This document shows positions 54,998 to 63,701 of a DNA stretch of 64,000 bases, piece after piece (position 1 is the first letter of the stretch; every line of letters starts with the position of its first letter). The stretch spans positions 1 to 64,000 of the forward strand of contig JAUSOD010000018.1 of the NCBI GenBank assembly GCA_030656215.1, in the 5' to 3' direction. The DNA is from Azoarcus sp. (GTDB lineage Bacteria; Pseudomonadota; Gammaproteobacteria; Burkholderiales; Rhodocyclaceae). The notes below the pieces were generated by a model. That model searched no databases and was not told where the DNA came from. It saw only the letters and a program-made list of their open reading frames with translations. The position numbers were made by a program, and so were the translations under genes.

Positions 54998-56669
54998 GGG
55001 CTTGCTTCCTCTGTTCGCGTTCGGCATAGACCCGGGTCTTGAACGGTTCGACGCCGACGCGGCGCACCGTGTCGATAAAGCGTTCGTCCGGATGACGGAT
55101 CTCGGTGTAGGTGTTGATCAGTGAGCTGACCACATCCGGCATCTCCGCGGCGGCGAAGGACGGCCCGATCACCTTGCCGATCGCGGTGTCGTTGCCCTGG
55201 TCGCCGCCGATAGTCACCTGGTAGAACTCGGCCCCGTTCTTGTCGACGCCGAGCACGCCGATGTGGCCGACGTGATGGTGACCACAGGCGTTCATGCAGC
55301 CCGAGATGTTGATCTCGATCTCGCCGATGTCGTGCAGGTAGTCGAGGTCATCGAAGCGGGCCTGGATCGCGTTGGCGATCGGGATCGACTTGGCGTTGGC
55401 CAGCGCGCAGAAATCGCCGCCCGGACAGGCAATGATGTCGGTCAGCAGGCCGATGTTGGGGGTGGCCAGGCCGGCTTCGCGGGCAGCTTCCCACAGCGCG
55501 AACAGGTCGGATTGGCGGACGTCGGCCAGCACCAGATTCTGCTCATGGGTGACGCGGACTTCGCCGAAGCTGTAACGCTCGGCCAGGCCGGCGACACGGT
55601 CGAACTGGTCGGCGGTGATGTCGCCCGGCGCAATGCCCGATTTCTTGAGCGACAGCACCACACTGGCGTAGCCCGGCTGCTTGTGGCCGCGCACGTTGCG
55701 CTTCGCCCACGCGGCAAAGCCCTTGCTGGCCGCAAGTTGCGCACTGTAGCCGGCGTCGGTGGCCGGCAGAGTCTCGTAGGCGGGATCGACGAAATGACGG
55801 GCAACGCGGTCCACCTCGGCCTGGGTCAGCGTGGCCGGACCGCCCTTGAGATGGACGAACTCGGCTTCGACCTGGGTGCGGAAAGCGTCGATGCCCAATG
55901 CCTTGACCAGAATCTTGATCCGCGCCTTGTAAATATTGTCGCGACGGCCATGAAGGTTGTAGACCCGCAGGATGGCCTCGCAATAGCTGAGAATGTCCTG
56001 CCACGGCACGAAGGCGGCGATTTCCTCGCCGATGATAGGGGTGCGGCCGAGGCCGCCGCCGACCAGCACCCGGAAACCGATGTTGCCTGCCGCGTCGCGC
56101 TTGAGGTCGAGGCCGATGTCGTGCACCTGGATCACCGCGCGATCTTCGGTGGCCCCATTGACCGCGATCTTGAACTTGCGCGGGAGGTAGGCGAACTCGG
56201 GATGGAAGGTGCTCCACTGGCGCACGATCTCGCCCCACGGTCGGGGGTCGATGATCTCGTCGCCGGCGACACCGGCAAAGGGGTCGGAGGTGACGTTGCG
56301 GATGCAGTTGCCCGAGGTCTGGATCGCGTGCATCTGCACGGTGGCCAGCTGCGCCAGGATCTCGGGCACGTCCTCGACCCTGGGCCAGTTGTACTGCAGG
56401 TTCTGACGCGTGGTGAAGTGGGCGTAGTCGCGGTCGTAGGTGCGCGCGATGTGGCCGAGCATGCGTACCTGATCGGCGCGCAGGTTGCCGTAGGGGATCG
56501 CGACGCGCAGCATGGGTGCGTAACGTTGAATATAGAGGCCGTTCTGCAGCCGCAGCGGGCGGAACTCGTCCTCGCTCAGCTCGCCGGCGAGGTAGCGGAG
56601 AGTCTGGTCGCGGAACTGGGCGACCCGCTCATCCACGATCCGCTGGTCGTATTCGTCGTATTGGTACAT
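54990..56669 (-). CDS. cysI: Sulfite reductase hemoprotein subunit
   Basis: 559 residues, nitrite/sulfite reductase family with two half domains. The sirohaem/4Fe-4S cysteines are in ACPGGDFCALA and SGCMNACGHHH; THFTTRQN-type substrate residues appear as HFTTRQNLQYNW (about 85). It reduces sulfite to sulfide. No cysJ flavoprotein is present, so electrons probably come from ferredoxin or another carrier. ATG at 56667-56669. First gene of the cysI-DUF934-cysH-cysD-cysN run. Confidence 0.94.
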   Translation of the reverse strand: MYQYDEYDQRIVDERVAQFRDQTLRYLAGELSEDEFRPLRLQNGLYIQRYAPMLRVAIPYGNLRADQVRMLGHIARTYDRDYAHFTTRQNLQYNWPRVEDVPEILAQLATVQMHAIQTSGNCIRNVTSDPFAGVAGDEIIDPRPWGEIVRQWSTFHPEFAYLPRKFKIAVNGATEDRAVIQVHDIGLDLKRDAAGNIGFRVLVGGGLGRTPIIGEEIAAFVPWQDILSYCEAILRVYNLHGRRDNIYKARIKILVKALGIDAFRTQVEAEFVHLKGGPATLTQAEVDRVARHFVDPAYETLPATDAGYSAQLAASKGFAAWAKRNVRGHKQPGYASVVLSLKKSGIAPGDITADQFDRVAGLAERYSFGEVRVTHEQNLVLADVRQSDLFALWEAAREAGLATPNIGLLTDIIACPGGDFCALANAKSIPIANAIQARFDDLDYLHDIGEIEINISGCMNACGHHHVGHIGVLGVDKNGAEFYQVTIGGDQGNDTAIGKVIGPSFAAAEMPDVVSSLINTYTEIRHPDERFIDTVRRVGVEPFKTRVYAEREQRKQAHV

Positions 56670-56868
56670 CGCGTCTCTCTGGTTGAACTGCCGACATCAA
56701 GGGGCGTTTGCGCGGGCCTTGCTGCGGGCTTTGCTTGGGGCTTTCGAGTGCGGCATCCCTGACGGCAGACACCTGCTTATGCTGCAGCGCATCGTAGCTT
56801 GGATGTTTAGGTTCATAAAGAGGGTCTGCGTTAGACTTTAAGAAGAATTGGTTATTAAGAGGTCGGCG
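56670..56868. promoter_or_regulatory. Divergent cysI-cysB regulatory region
   Basis: 199 bases between the divergent cysI and cysB starts. The half next to cysB (56800-56862) is AT-rich, with TTTAGGTTCATAAAGAG and AAGAATTGGTTATTAAGAGG, consistent with promoters and CysB binding. CysB sites are degenerate, so no exact box is claimed. Confidence 0.45.
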
Positions 56869-57810
56869 ATGAATCTTCAACAGCTGCGCTATATCCATGA
56901 AGTGGCCCGCCGTGGGCTGAACGTGTCCGATGCTGCAGATGCCTTGTTTACCTCGCAGCCCGGGGTCTCGAAGCAGATCCGCCTGCTCGAAACCGAGCTC
57001 GGAGTGGAGATTTTCGCCCGCCACGGCAAGCGCCTGGTGGCAGTGACCGAGCCGGGGAAAGCGGTGCTGGCCATCGCCGAGCGCATGCTGCGCGACATGG
57101 ACAACCTGCATCAGGTTGGCGAGGAGTTCGCCAACGAGAATGCCGGCAGCCTGTCGATCGCCACCACCCACACCCAGGCGCGCTATGCGCTGCCGCGGGT
57201 CATCCGCGATTTCATGCGGCGTTACCCCTTGGTCAAGCTCGAACTGCACCAGGGCAACCCGCAGCAGGTGTGCGAGATGGTGCTCGACGGTAGCGCGGAT
57301 ATCGCGATCGCGACCGAGGCCATCGCCGACAACGACGATCTGGTGATGCTGCCCTGCCACCAGTGGAACCGTTGTGTGGTCGCCTCGCCGCGTCACCCGA
57401 TCCTGAAGGAGCAGCCCCTCACGCTGGAGGCGATCGCCGCCTATCCGCTGATCACCTACGACGATGCCTTTACCGGCCGCGGCCATATCAACAAAGCCTT
57501 TCTCGGGCGCGGACTGCGGCCCAAGGTGGTGCTCACCGCGATCGACTCGGATGTGATCAAGACCTATGTGGCGATGGATCTGGGCATCGGCATCCTGGCG
57601 CGCATGGCCTACGATCCCGCGGTCGATCGCGACCTCGGCATGGTCGACGCCGCCCACCTGTTCGAATCCAGCACCACCCGTATCGGCCTGCGCCGGCGGG
57701 CATGGCTGCGCGGCTATGTGTACGCCTTCATCGAAGGCTTTGCTCCGCACCTGACCCGGCGCATGGTGGAAACCGCGCTGACCGGCGGCGGGACCGATCC
57801 GGGCTTGTGA
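56869..57810 (+). CDS. cysB: CysB-type LysR regulator of sulfur assimilation
   Basis: 313 residues. Winged helix at the start (MNLQQLRYIHEVARRGLNVSDAADAL, helix-turn-helix about 18-40) and a substrate domain with SIATTHTQARYALPRVIRDF (about 95) and TGRGHINKAF (about 203). The THTQARY segment is the CysB signature for O-acetylserine or sulfate response. Start ATG 56869; an earlier in-frame TTG at 56848 is less likely. Divergent from cysI, the expected arrangement. Confidence 0.94.
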   Translation: MNLQQLRYIHEVARRGLNVSDAADALFTSQPGVSKQIRLLETELGVEIFARHGKRLVAVTEPGKAVLAIAERMLRDMDNLHQVGEEFANENAGSLSIATTHTQARYALPRVIRDFMRRYPLVKLELHQGNPQQVCEMVLDGSADIAIATEAIADNDDLVMLPCHQWNRCVVASPRHPILKEQPLTLEAIAAYPLITYDDAFTGRGHINKAFLGRGLRPKVVLTAIDSDVIKTYVAMDLGIGILARMAYDPAVDRDLGMVDAAHLFESSTTRIGLRRRAWLRGYVYAFIEGFAPHLTRRMVETALTGGGTDPGL

Positions 57811-58011
57811 GCAAGCCGCCGGATTGTCCCGATGCAATTGTCGGGATTCGTGATGCGAGTTTCGCCGGTTTTGATCTATCTATTTAGTATTAAAGGATGC
57901 AATTGGTATTAATGGAGCAGGTATTCATGGATGTCGGTTTTTTTTACAATTGAATTGCCTGAAGAGACTCGGTGATGATCAGAATCCAGTTTTTCCAATG
58001 GTTTTGGGCGG

Positions 58012-58027
58012 TGGCCCGAAGTTTGCT
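58012..58027 (+). promoter_or_regulatory. Sigma-54 (-24/-12) promoter of the PEP-CTERM gene
   Basis: TGGCCCG-AAGT-TTGCT matches the RpoN consensus TGGCACG-N4-TTGCA with the exact spacing (GG at 58013-58014, GC at 58025-58026). The downstream start codon lies 49 bases away, leaving room for a transcript start near 58038 and a leader of about 38 bases. An upstream activator site is not identified with confidence; an AT-rich block at 57880-57960 includes the palindrome CAATT-G-AATTG at 57947-57957. Confidence 0.8.
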
Positions 58028-58075
58028 TCTTAGGCTTTAACCTGCTGGTATGCAGGACTTTTCGGGGAAAGAGCC

Positions 58076-59146
58076 ATGAAAGCGATAAACAAGGGAAGAT
58101 GCATGATGGCCGTGGCAGCGGCCTTTTGCATGACAAGTGCGGCGCAGGCAGAGTTGCTCGATCTGACGGGCGTCGGCTATTTCACCTACGGTAATACGAA
58201 TGTCTATTCGATGCCGATCTCGGCATACCAGTACTCGGTAATCAATGGGGGTCCGACCGGTCCGGGCAATCCCTACTACATCAATTCCACCCCGGGTGCG
58301 ATCAAGGACTTGGTGGTGATTTACACCGGTGCCTCGGGTACCGATGTCACCACCAACACAGCAGGGTTCCAGGACGCCTATCAGGTACCGAGCGGGGTGA
58401 CCCAACCATTTGCCACCACGAGCGGAACCGGGGTGGTTACGCCGGCCGAGAAGTCCGGCATCACGACCGTCTACACTAATACGTGGGATGCGAACCTGTC
58501 GTCGTTGAGCACGTTCCTGGATGGTGGCAATCCGCTCTTCCTGTTTAACAACAACGAGACCAACGCCGATCAGAATCTGGCGATCTGGGCCAAGCTGTGG
58601 ATCACCGATGGCGTCGGAGGTCTGTACGGCCAGTATCTTTACCTTTCCAACCAGGGTGCCGCGTACGGTTCAGGTGGCACGCCGCTGGGTAATGCCAAAG
58701 CCTACAATCCCGGCAACGTCGAGCCGAGCGCTGGCAACCCGGGCGCGACGGATTATGTGCTGTCGGGTGGAGACGTCTGCCTGGACGCTGACGGCATCAC
58801 GATCGTGCCCTGTGGAACCCCGGGGTCGACGAAATTCAACCACAATCTCGGTGCGAATCAGGTCGCGTACGTGGCCGAACTGCCCTTGCTGAACGATTAT
58901 CTGGCCGTACTGTTCCAGTTGGGTAGTAGCGATCTGTCGAAATACTCGCTGCACCTCGACCTGCGTCTGGGCTGCGACCCGGCGTGGAACGGAGCCTGTG
59001 ACGATCTGAAGATCGACAATGGCTTCGAACAACTCTTCTTGGCCTCATCCAGGGCCCCCTTCATCAATGTGCCGGAACCCGGTTCGCTGGCCCTGCTCGG
59101 CCTCGGCCTGTTCGGTTTGTCCGTGCTGCGTCGCCGCACGGTCTGA
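58076..59146 (+). CDS. PEP-CTERM sorting-domain protein
   Basis: 356 residues. Signal peptide (about 1-23, ending SAAQAEL), a Gly/Asn/Thr-rich beta-type domain with no other recognised family, and the C-terminal sorting signal: VPEPGSLALLG, a hydrophobic stretch, then RRR. The PEP-CTERM tail is cut by the exosortase XrtA/EpsH, and such proteins are placed on or near the cell surface with exopolysaccharide. Start ATG 58076 lies after GGGGAAAGAG. Two cysteines pairs are seen (VCLDADG and GCDPAWNGAC). Expression is probably from the sigma-54 promoter at 58012-58027. Confidence 0.9.
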   Translation: MKAINKGRCMMAVAAAFCMTSAAQAELLDLTGVGYFTYGNTNVYSMPISAYQYSVINGGPTGPGNPYYINSTPGAIKDLVVIYTGASGTDVTTNTAGFQDAYQVPSGVTQPFATTSGTGVVTPAEKSGITTVYTNTWDANLSSLSTFLDGGNPLFLFNNNETNADQNLAIWAKLWITDGVGGLYGQYLYLSNQGAAYGSGGTPLGNAKAYNPGNVEPSAGNPGATDYVLSGGDVCLDADGITIVPCGTPGSTKFNHNLGANQVAYVAELPLLNDYLAVLFQLGSSDLSKYSLHLDLRLGCDPAWNGACDDLKIDNGFEQLFLASSRAPFINVPEPGSLALLGLGLFGLSVLRRRTV

Positions 59147-59152
59147 TTGTCA

Positions 59153-59180
59153 CCAGAGCCGTTCGGGCTCTGGTTGTTTT
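59153..59180 (+). terminator. Intrinsic terminator after the PEP-CTERM gene
   Basis: CCAGAGCC-GTTCG-GGCTCTGG (8-bp stem, 59153-59160 with 59166-59173) followed by TTGTTTT. A second hairpin, AAGCCCGG with CCGGGCTT, follows near 59185-59211. Confidence 0.85.
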
Positions 59181-59327
59181 GTGGGAAGCCCGGCTCGAGA
59201 TGGACCGGGCTTTCTCAATTATTGGTGGCGATCTGGTAGCGACAGGTATGGCCGCCATGTTCGCCGATGAGCAGAATGGAGCGTCCCCCGGTGAATACGG
59301 CGCGATGCGTTCAGTTTTGGTGGTTTT

Positions 59328-60218
59328 TTACTCGAACGGCTGGTCGTTGGGTGCGCGGAACAATGCGCGCATGGCATCCGACAGCGGGAAGTTGAGGTTC
59401 AGCCCGTGCGGCGGAATCGGACGGGTGAACCACTGCAGGTAGAGTCGTTCGGCTTCGCCGCTGCGCATGGTGTGGGTGATGGCCTGGTCGACCACCCGCT
59501 TGAGGGCGAGGTCGCCTTTTTTCAGCATGCAGGCGTAGGCCTCGAACGATTGTGGTTTGCCGCTCACCCGCCAGTCCTCTGGTCGTGCCGCCTTGGCGCG
59601 TTCGCCGAACAGCAGGGCGTCGTCCATCATGAAGGCACTGGCCCGCCCGGCCTGCAGGCTGAGGAAAGCATCGTCGTGGTCATGGGCCGACATGATCGTC
59701 ATTGCCCGCGCACGGCGGTCGTTCATCCGCCACAGCAGTTGCTCCGAAGTGGTGCCGGCGGTGGTGACGACGCGTTGCCCGGCAATGTCGTCAAACCCTC
59801 TGATCGGGCTGTCATGTCGGGTCAGCAGGCGGGTGCCGGCGATGAACAGGGTGTTGGAAAAGGTGGCCAGTTGCTCGCGGTCGTGGTTGTGGGTGGTCGA
59901 GCCGCATTCGAGGTCGATCCGGCCACTGTCGATCAGCAGGAATCGGCTCTGCGAAGTGATGGGTACCAGTCGGACCTCGAGCCGGCTCAGCCCGAGGTGG
60001 GTGCGGACGGCCTCCGTGATGCGCAGTGCGAACGCGTGGGAATAGCCCTGCACTTCACCTTCCGGGGTGAGATAGGAGAAGGGCATCGACGACACGCGGT
60101 AGCCGAGATGGATCACGCCCTGTTCGCGAATGCGATCGAGCGTGCCGGGCGCTGCGTTGGCGAGCGGGCTGGCAATCAGCGCGGCAATGAACAGCAGGAT
60201 GCGGGCGGGAAATCTCAT
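59328..60218 (-). CDS. Periplasmic amino-acid-type solute-binding protein
   Basis: 296 residues, extracellular solute-binding protein family 3 (glutamate/aspartate-like). Signal peptide (about 1-22, ending ANAAPG), then LDRIREQGVIHLGYRVSSMPFSYL, SGRIDLECGSTTHN (about 105) and GKPQSFEAYACMLKKGD (about 235), typical of the GltI group. No permease or ATPase genes adjoin it, so it may feed a distant transporter or act as a sensor. ATG at 60216-60218. Confidence 0.86.
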   Translation of the reverse strand: MRFPARILLFIAALIASPLANAAPGTLDRIREQGVIHLGYRVSSMPFSYLTPEGEVQGYSHAFALRITEAVRTHLGLSRLEVRLVPITSQSRFLLIDSGRIDLECGSTTHNHDREQLATFSNTLFIAGTRLLTRHDSPIRGFDDIAGQRVVTTAGTTSEQLLWRMNDRRARAMTIMSAHDHDDAFLSLQAGRASAFMMDDALLFGERAKAARPEDWRVSGKPQSFEAYACMLKKGDLALKRVVDQAITHTMRSGEAERLYLQWFTRPIPPHGLNLNFPLSDAMRALFRAPNDQPFE

Positions 60219-60329
60219 GCAGTCGGGTCGGATATGTGGGGCGTGGGGGCGTGGGGGCGAGGGGCGAGGTTGAGGATAGGCGGTTCAAGTTTGATTCATG
60301 GTCAACGATGCTACCCGTAATCCGGCGTG

Positions 60330-62069
60330 TCAGTCGCGGAACGCCGTGATGCGCCGTTCGCGCTCCTGTTCGAGCAGACGGGCTGCGGCGTCGGCCGGCA
60401 CGCCCAGGCTTTCGAGCACCGATCCCGCGAGTTTCAGGCTGGATTCCAGGGTTTCCGGTACCACCGAGTTGGCGCCCGCTTCGCGCAAGGCCAGCGCGTG
60501 CCTTTCGTCGCGGGCGCGGGAGATGATGCGGATGTTGGGCATGGTCTGGCGTATGCCCTTGACCGCATGGATGGCGGCGGCGACATGGTCCATCGTCAGC
60601 ACTACTGTCAGCGCGCGATCGAGCCGCAGTCGGCGCAGGAGTTCGGGACGGCTGGCGTCGCCGTAGATGACCGGGATGCCCGCCTTGCGATGGCGCGCCA
60701 CCAGATTGGCGTCGCTCTCGATCGCCAGATGAGGAACCCCCTGCTCGGCGAGCAACTGTCCGACCATCTGCCCAACTCGACCGTAGCCGGCAATGATGAC
60801 GTGTCCGCGCAGTTCACCGAATTCTTCCGTTTCCGGCGTTTCCCGCAGGCCCTGGTGCTGTTCGATGCGGCCACCGATGCGGTTGCCGAAACGGGCAAGC
60901 AGTGGTGCGGTGAGCATGCTCAGGCCGACCACCAGCAACATGAACTGGCCGGTGTCGCGTGGCAGTACGCCGAAAGACAGCGCGAGGCCGATCACGATGA
61001 AGGCAAACTCGCTGCCCTGACCGAGCAGTAGCCCACCCTCCGCCGCGCGTCCCCAGGACAGGCCAAAGAGTCGCAGCAGGCCGAAGATGAGCGTGCCCTT
61101 GATGACGATCAGGCCGATTACCGACAAGGGTGTCCATACCGGTTCCGCAATCAGCGCACGCAGATCGATGCCCATGCCCACCGACAGGAAGAAGAGCCCC
61201 ATCAGCAGGCCCTTGAACGGCTCGATGGTGACTTCGACCTCGTGGCGGAACTCGGTTTCGGCAATGATCAGGCCGGCGAGCAGCGCACCCAAAGCCATCG
61301 ACAGCCCGGCAGCCCAAGTCAGTGCGGCGACGCCAAGGGTGGATAACAGGGTCAGCGCCATAAAGGTGTCGGGCTGGCGGTTGGCCGCGATCTGGTGGAA
61401 CACCGGGCGCACCACACGGCGTCCGATCAGATAGATCAGGCCCACGGTTACCAGGCCCTTGACTGCCGCGAGGCCGAGCAGGGCGCCAAAATTGCCGTCG
61501 CCCCCGCTGGCCCCGAGGATGCTGATCAGTATCAACAGCGGCACCACGGCCAGATCCTGCAATAGCAGAATGGCGAACGCTGCCTGGCCGAGCGGGGTGC
61601 CGAGTTCGCGCTGTTGGATCAGCAGTTGCATGACGATCGCGGTCGACGAAAATGCCAGCGCAAGGCCGAGCACGACCGCAGCCTCGGTGCCGTGATTGAA
61701 ATACGCAGCCACGGCGCCGATCACCAGCGCGGTCAGCCCGACCTGCAGGCTGCCGAGACCGAAGACCAGCTTGCGCATTGACCACAGGCGGTCGATCGAC
61801 ATCTCGAGCCCGATCATGAACATCAGGAAGATCACCCCGAGCTCGGCCAGTGTTTCGACATCGTCCTGGCTGGAGAAGGTGATGTAATTCAGCCACGGGG
61901 CCGACCCCCCAAAACTCGCGATGCCATAGGGGCCAAGCAGGGTGCCGACCGCAAGAAAGCCCAGCACCGGGTTGATCTTAAGCCGCGCGAGGAGTGGAAT
62001 CAGGACGCCGGACAGGGCGAGGAAGAGGATGGTTTCCTTCAGGAACGGGAAGGTGCCGTGTGCGTCCAT
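60330..62069 (-). CDS. Kef-type monovalent cation:proton antiporter with TrkA-N domain
   Basis: 579 residues. About twelve to thirteen TM segments of the CPA2 exchanger core (about 8-385) precede a Rossmann TrkA-N domain (HVIIAGYGRVGQMVGQLL, about 415), which binds NAD(H) and gates the channel, and a C-terminal regulatory tail. It resembles KefB/YbaL-like proteins for K+ efflux. Start ATG 62069 is chosen because the longer frame adds a non-hydrophobic tail. Divergent from the CHASE-GGDEF gene over 123 bases. Confidence 0.9.
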   Translation of the reverse strand: MDAHGTFPFLKETILFLALSGVLIPLLARLKINPVLGFLAVGTLLGPYGIASFGGSAPWLNYITFSSQDDVETLAELGVIFLMFMIGLEMSIDRLWSMRKLVFGLGSLQVGLTALVIGAVAAYFNHGTEAAVVLGLALAFSSTAIVMQLLIQQRELGTPLGQAAFAILLLQDLAVVPLLILISILGASGGDGNFGALLGLAAVKGLVTVGLIYLIGRRVVRPVFHQIAANRQPDTFMALTLLSTLGVAALTWAAGLSMALGALLAGLIIAETEFRHEVEVTIEPFKGLLMGLFFLSVGMGIDLRALIAEPVWTPLSVIGLIVIKGTLIFGLLRLFGLSWGRAAEGGLLLGQGSEFAFIVIGLALSFGVLPRDTGQFMLLVVGLSMLTAPLLARFGNRIGGRIEQHQGLRETPETEEFGELRGHVIIAGYGRVGQMVGQLLAEQGVPHLAIESDANLVARHRKAGIPVIYGDASRPELLRRLRLDRALTVVLTMDHVAAAIHAVKGIRQTMPNIRIISRARDERHALALREAGANSVVPETLESSLKLAGSVLESLGVPADAAARLLEQERERRITAFRD

Positions 62070-62192
62070 GGGTTGGCTTTGTCGTTTGTCTGCAACGGAG
62101 TGTAATGCACTGCACGGAATCCCCCTTATCTGCACGCGGCAAGGTGGCACGGATGCATACAATGGCGGCGTATCCCCTAACCAGGAGTGCGA

Positions 62193-63593
62193 ATGAAGCT
62201 GGACTCCCGCCGGCGCTGGATGAGTGTTGGGCTCGGCCTGCTGGGCATGGTCGTGGCGGCGCTCGTCTTCATTGCCGGGGGGCTGGTCGAGTCGCGCCTT
62301 GAGGAGCGCTGGCGCTCACAGACTTTGTCCGAGCTCTCTGGTCTGCGCGCCCGGCTCGAGGGCGAGCTCAACGGGGCGACCAATCTCACCGCAGGGCTTA
62401 TCGCACAGGTGGCGATCAGTGGCGGCATGGAGCCCGAATACTTTCATCAGCTTGCACGGGAGCTGATGTCCCCGCGCAGCCTGCTGCGCAACATCACGCT
62501 CGCGCCCGACAACATCATCTCCGTGGTTTATCCGGAGGAAGGCAACCAGGCAGCGATCGGGCTGGATCTGCTCAGGCACCCTGCACAGGGGGCAGCAACG
62601 CGGCGCATGATCGAAACCGGCCGGGCGGTGCTGGCCGGGCCGGTGGAACTGGTGCAGGGGGGACTGGCCCTGATTCACCGAGTCCCGATCTACCTGACGC
62701 CGCCTGGCGCGGCGCCCCGCAGCGGGCCCTACTGGGGGCTGATGAGTACCCCGATCGATTTCGAGGGGCTATTGGCTGCAGCCGGTCTGCTCGCGCCTGA
62801 CTTGCGTCTGATGGTGGCCCTGCGCGGAGTGGATGGCGCCGGCCGGGATGGTGCCGTGTTCTGGGGCAATGCTGCCCTGTTCGAGCGCGCCGACGCTGTC
62901 GAGCTGGATGTTCGCGTCCTCGATGGGAGCTGGGTGATGGCCGCCGTGCCGCTCGACGCCCCTCCCGGGCAAAATGGCGTTCGTGGATGGACCCGAGCGG
63001 TCGCCGGGCTGTGCGCCGTGCTGGCTGCGCTGCTCGCGTGGCACCTCTATCGTACCGGGCGGCAGCTTGAGAGTTCGGAGGAGCAGGTGCGCCACCTTGC
63101 GCTGCACGACAGCCTTACTGGTCTGGCCAACCGGGTGCAGCTCGACGGTCGCTTTCGCCAGGCGGCCACGTCCGCTCGCCGCGACGGCCATCGACTGGCC
63201 CTGCTTTATCTCGATCTGGATAATTTCAAACCGATCAATGATCAGTACGGACATGAGGTCGGTGATCGGGCGCTGTGTGCCATTGCGGATAGGCTGAGCA
63301 GCTTCGTGCGCCAGAGCGACACCGTGGCGCGGGTCGGCGGCGATGAGTTCGTGATTCTGCTGGGACGGGTGACGACTGTCGACGACGCGCTTGGCGTGGC
63401 GCAGAAAGTGGCCGAAGAACTGGCGCAGCCGCTGGTGCTGGACGGGCACACGTTTGCCCTTGGCGGCAGTATCGGGCTTGCGCTCTATCCCGACCACTCG
63501 ACCGAACTCTACGAGCTGATGCGTCTCGCCGATCGCGCGATGTACGAGGTAAAAGGGCGTCCGGAGCAGCGAGTGGCCGTGGTAGGTGATTGA
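62193..63593 (+). CDS. CHASE-domain diguanylate cyclase
   Basis: 466 residues. TM1 (about 9-28), a periplasmic CHASE-like domain (about 40-255, with ISVVYPEEGNQAAIG and LIHRVPIYL), TM2 (about 267-287) and GGDEF (motif at 382-386, with the inhibitory RQSD five residues before it). There is no EAL domain. It makes cyclic-di-GMP in response to an external signal. Start ATG 62193 has CCAGGAG 6 bases upstream; the in-frame GTG 62187 is an alternative. Confidence 0.91.
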   Translation: MKLDSRRRWMSVGLGLLGMVVAALVFIAGGLVESRLEERWRSQTLSELSGLRARLEGELNGATNLTAGLIAQVAISGGMEPEYFHQLARELMSPRSLLRNITLAPDNIISVVYPEEGNQAAIGLDLLRHPAQGAATRRMIETGRAVLAGPVELVQGGLALIHRVPIYLTPPGAAPRSGPYWGLMSTPIDFEGLLAAAGLLAPDLRLMVALRGVDGAGRDGAVFWGNAALFERADAVELDVRVLDGSWVMAAVPLDAPPGQNGVRGWTRAVAGLCAVLAALLAWHLYRTGRQLESSEEQVRHLALHDSLTGLANRVQLDGRFRQAATSARRDGHRLALLYLDLDNFKPINDQYGHEVGDRALCAIADRLSSFVRQSDTVARVGGDEFVILLGRVTTVDDALGVAQKVAEELAQPLVLDGHTFALGGSIGLALYPDHSTELYELMRLADRAMYEVKGRPEQRVAVVGD

Positions 63594-63701
63594 AGTCGCG
63601 CGCGCAGATTCGCGACCCTGAGGACGTATTTAACAGGAACTCTGCGGGCGACCGCTTACAATTCCTGACATCTCCGCCTCAGCGACAGGTTTCCGAACGT
63701 C

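Noticed and set aside
58076-59146. PEP-CTERM protein as an autotransporter or porin
   Set aside because: The C-terminal VPEPGSLALLG plus hydrophobic stretch and RRR is the exosortase sorting signal; there is no beta-barrel end.
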